Positions 62,580-64,000 of a stretch of 64,000 nucleotides of DNA are shown in pieces; within the stretch, counting starts at the first letter, position 1, and the number at the start of each line of letters is the position of its first letter. The DNA lies in the NCBI RefSeq assembly GCF_033807575.1, contig NC_084727.1:2294001-2358000 (forward strand), in the 5' to 3' direction. The notes beneath the pieces were generated by a model. It ran no database searches. It was not told the origin of the DNA and saw only the letters and a list, made by a program, of their open reading frames with translations. The position numbers and the translations under genes are program-made. The DNA is from Cydia pomonella (Eukaryota > Arthropoda > Insecta > Lepidoptera > Tortricidae).

Positions 62580-64000
62580 TCACTCCGAGTTGTTGAAGTA
62601 TTCGGAGGCATTCCCGCGGCATATCGGGCACGTTCGATTTGACTGTGGACACAATTATATACATTACACATACATACTATACAAGGTGCCCGTGAGCATT
62701 GCGAGACATTTTAACTAAGGGTTCCTGGTAATATTTAGAAACTAAAATATCATATAAAATTTTCTGGATTAGGCCTAGTTTCAGAGATAATTAAATGTTT
62801 TGTCGAAATCATTCTTTCGCCATAAGTCGGTACAAAAAACATTTTTGACTGCGGTATTGCCACTTTGAGGTCTAGTGTGGACATACCTATTGATTGACAT
62901 CGAAAAATTAAAGAAATGTATTCGAGAGGCTACCCCCAAATAAATAAAAACTTTTTAGTTACCTAATTTTAGGTTATGTGTTTATCAATAAAAAATACGT
63001 TTTATGTACAGGAGTGTTCAAAAAAAAGGGAAAAAAAAGGTTTTTTTTTTGTCGAATTTCACAAAAAGTCATATAACATTTTTTGCTTCTGTTGCCATCA
63101 CGGGCTCACGGGCACCTTGTATAATATAATTCAGCCTATATACGTCCCACTGCTGGGCCCAGGCCTCTCATGCACGAGAGGGCTCGGGCTATAGTCCCCA
63201 CGCCAGCCCAATGCGGATTGGGGACTTCACATACACCTTTGAATATCTTCGCATGTATGCAGGTTTCCTTACGCAGTTTTCCTTCACCGAAAAGCTAGTA
63301 TATATCAAATGTTGTTTCGTACATAAGTTCCGAAAAATCCATTGGGACGAGCCAGGATTTGAACCCGCGACCTCCGGGTTTAAAGTCGGACGTCATATCC
63401 ACTCGGCCACCCCCGCTCCATATAAATACATAACATTGAAACTGGATCCCCTCAAGATGGAACCAGCCACCCCCACGTGATCCAGAGAAAAAGTTTTTCC
63501 ACTTGGAATTATTTTCCATTCTCCATATTTTTTAAATTTGTTATTGCTAAAAAAAACGAGATTTATAGGTTTTTTCTTTTTTTTTCAAAATTTTCAAAAC
63601 TTTTTTTTTTAAGGCGAAACCTATAAACCTAGATCATATTATGCTGAAGCGATCGACATCAAAATCAAAGTGATTTGTTAAGATTTACGTTAGTGGAAAA
63701 CGTTTCCTCTCGAAATGGAATTTCATAGAAAAATTACCGTAATTTCTGATCTATCTGATCCTTTATATACTTAATCAAGCCCTAGATGACTAATCGATAC
63801 GCATTCAATAAGGTTACATAGTTCCCTATACAGGCCATAGGTGGCGCTGTTATCAAAAATTAATTTAGGCTAGTGTACTTATTTTACTTTCCCAATATAC
63901 AGAGCCGAACTCGCACACACACGACGCACAGTTAGACAGTTGTAATGTATAGTAATGTACTGACCCGGAGCCACTTGTCGACGCACTTGGCGTGGAACTC
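62580..64000 (-). CDS. mura: RING-H2 E3 ubiquitin ligase, RNF38/RNF44 (murashka) type, last two coding exons
   Basis: On the minus strand the window edge encodes EFHAKCVDKWLR up to 63965, then a donor (GTCAGT, a weaker form). The next exon, 62642-62580, reads SNRTCPICRGNASEYFNNSE and stops. Both boundaries are phase 0. Joined, they supply the C-terminal half of a C3H2C3 RING: a His and a Cys from the first exon and two Cys from the second. The D-K-W-L-x-S-N-R-T-C-P-I-C-R signature is characteristic of the RNF38/RNF44 family; Drosophila murashka is the relative I recall. Such proteins transfer ubiquitin with an E2 enzyme. The rest of the gene lies beyond the window. The intron holds a MITE and a SINE. 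The 3' untranslated region could be long, as no minus-strand gene follows for many kb. Confidence 0.85.
62682..63119. mobile_element. TA-flanked MITE (CAAGGTGCCCGTGAGC ends)
   Basis: The inverted ends CAAGGTGCCCGTGAGC / GCTCACGGGCACCTTG are flanked by TA (62680-62681 and 63120-63121); 438 bp. It sits in the last intron of the RING gene. Tc1/mariner-like in style. Confidence 0.82.
63130..63418 (-). mobile_element. tRNA-derived SINE (family 2), full copy
   Basis: On the minus strand GTGGCCGAGTGGATATGACG (A-box region) and GGTTCAAATCCTGGC (B-box), then GGTGTATGTGAAGTCCCCAA and GCCCAGCAGTGGGACGTATA. This intact copy is the reference for the flipped one at 4788-5130. Confidence 0.82.

Noticed and set aside
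62221..62671. Two overlapping minus-strand ORFs of 147 and 110 codons
   Set aside because: They read through the RING exon in other frames and through the 9-bp minisatellite. The repeated Cys-Pro and Arg-Ala strings come from that repeat.

Overview
The window looks like nuclear DNA from a moth or butterfly. It is AT-rich and intron-containing. It is packed with tRNA-derived SINEs, 5'-truncated non-LTR retrotransposons and palindromic MITEs of types I know from Lepidoptera. The genes are mostly C2H2 zinc-finger transcription factors. No prokaryotic features, CRISPR or rRNA were seen. Gene models below were built by hand from start codons, GT/AG boundaries and codon phase; no transcript data were available.

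Layout: 1-6.4 kb is repeats, plus one possible signal-peptide exon (minus, 3681-3743). 6.6-11.9 kb is a minus-strand zinc-finger gene (gene D, 3 exons, about 280 aa). 12.6-19.5 kb is a plus-strand zinc-finger gene (gene A, 4 exons, about 327 aa) whose second intron holds a 2.1-kb RT/RNase H retrotransposon. 20.9-21.6 kb is a decayed minus-strand relative (pseudogene E). 22.5-33.2 kb is a ZAD-type zinc-finger gene (gene F, 9 exons, about 416 aa). 34.7-38.7 kb is a minus-strand seven-finger gene (gene C, 3 exons, about 289 aa). 39.5-46.5 kb is gene B on the plus strand, a THAP domain joined to about 15 C2H2 fingers (5 exons, about 761 aa). A broken piece of the same finger array follows at 47.4-47.7 kb. 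47.8-62.5 kb has no gene that I recognise, only transposon remnants, a hAT transposase fragment and a 23-bp satellite. The right edge (62.6-64.0 kb) holds the last two coding exons of a RING-H2 ubiquitin ligase of the RNF38/RNF44 (murashka) type on the minus strand.

How the genes relate: genes A, B, C and D and pseudogene E share an unusual architecture. Short N-terminal exons, almost all in phase 1, carry V-K-E-E / V-K-D-E motifs (matching the SUMO consensus) and often K-D-E-L-V-L-G-P. They splice to one large finger exon; in A, B and C that exon begins with Ala-Ser. I read them as one locally duplicated family of DNA-binding regulators whose N-terminal modules can be duplicated or swapped without breaking the frame. 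Genes C and B start back-to-back 729 bp apart and may share a promoter. Gene F (ZAD) is a different subfamily in the same cluster.

The mobile elements are informative because many nested insertions have an unoccupied paralogous site elsewhere in the window. This allows element ends, target duplications and relative ages to be read directly.
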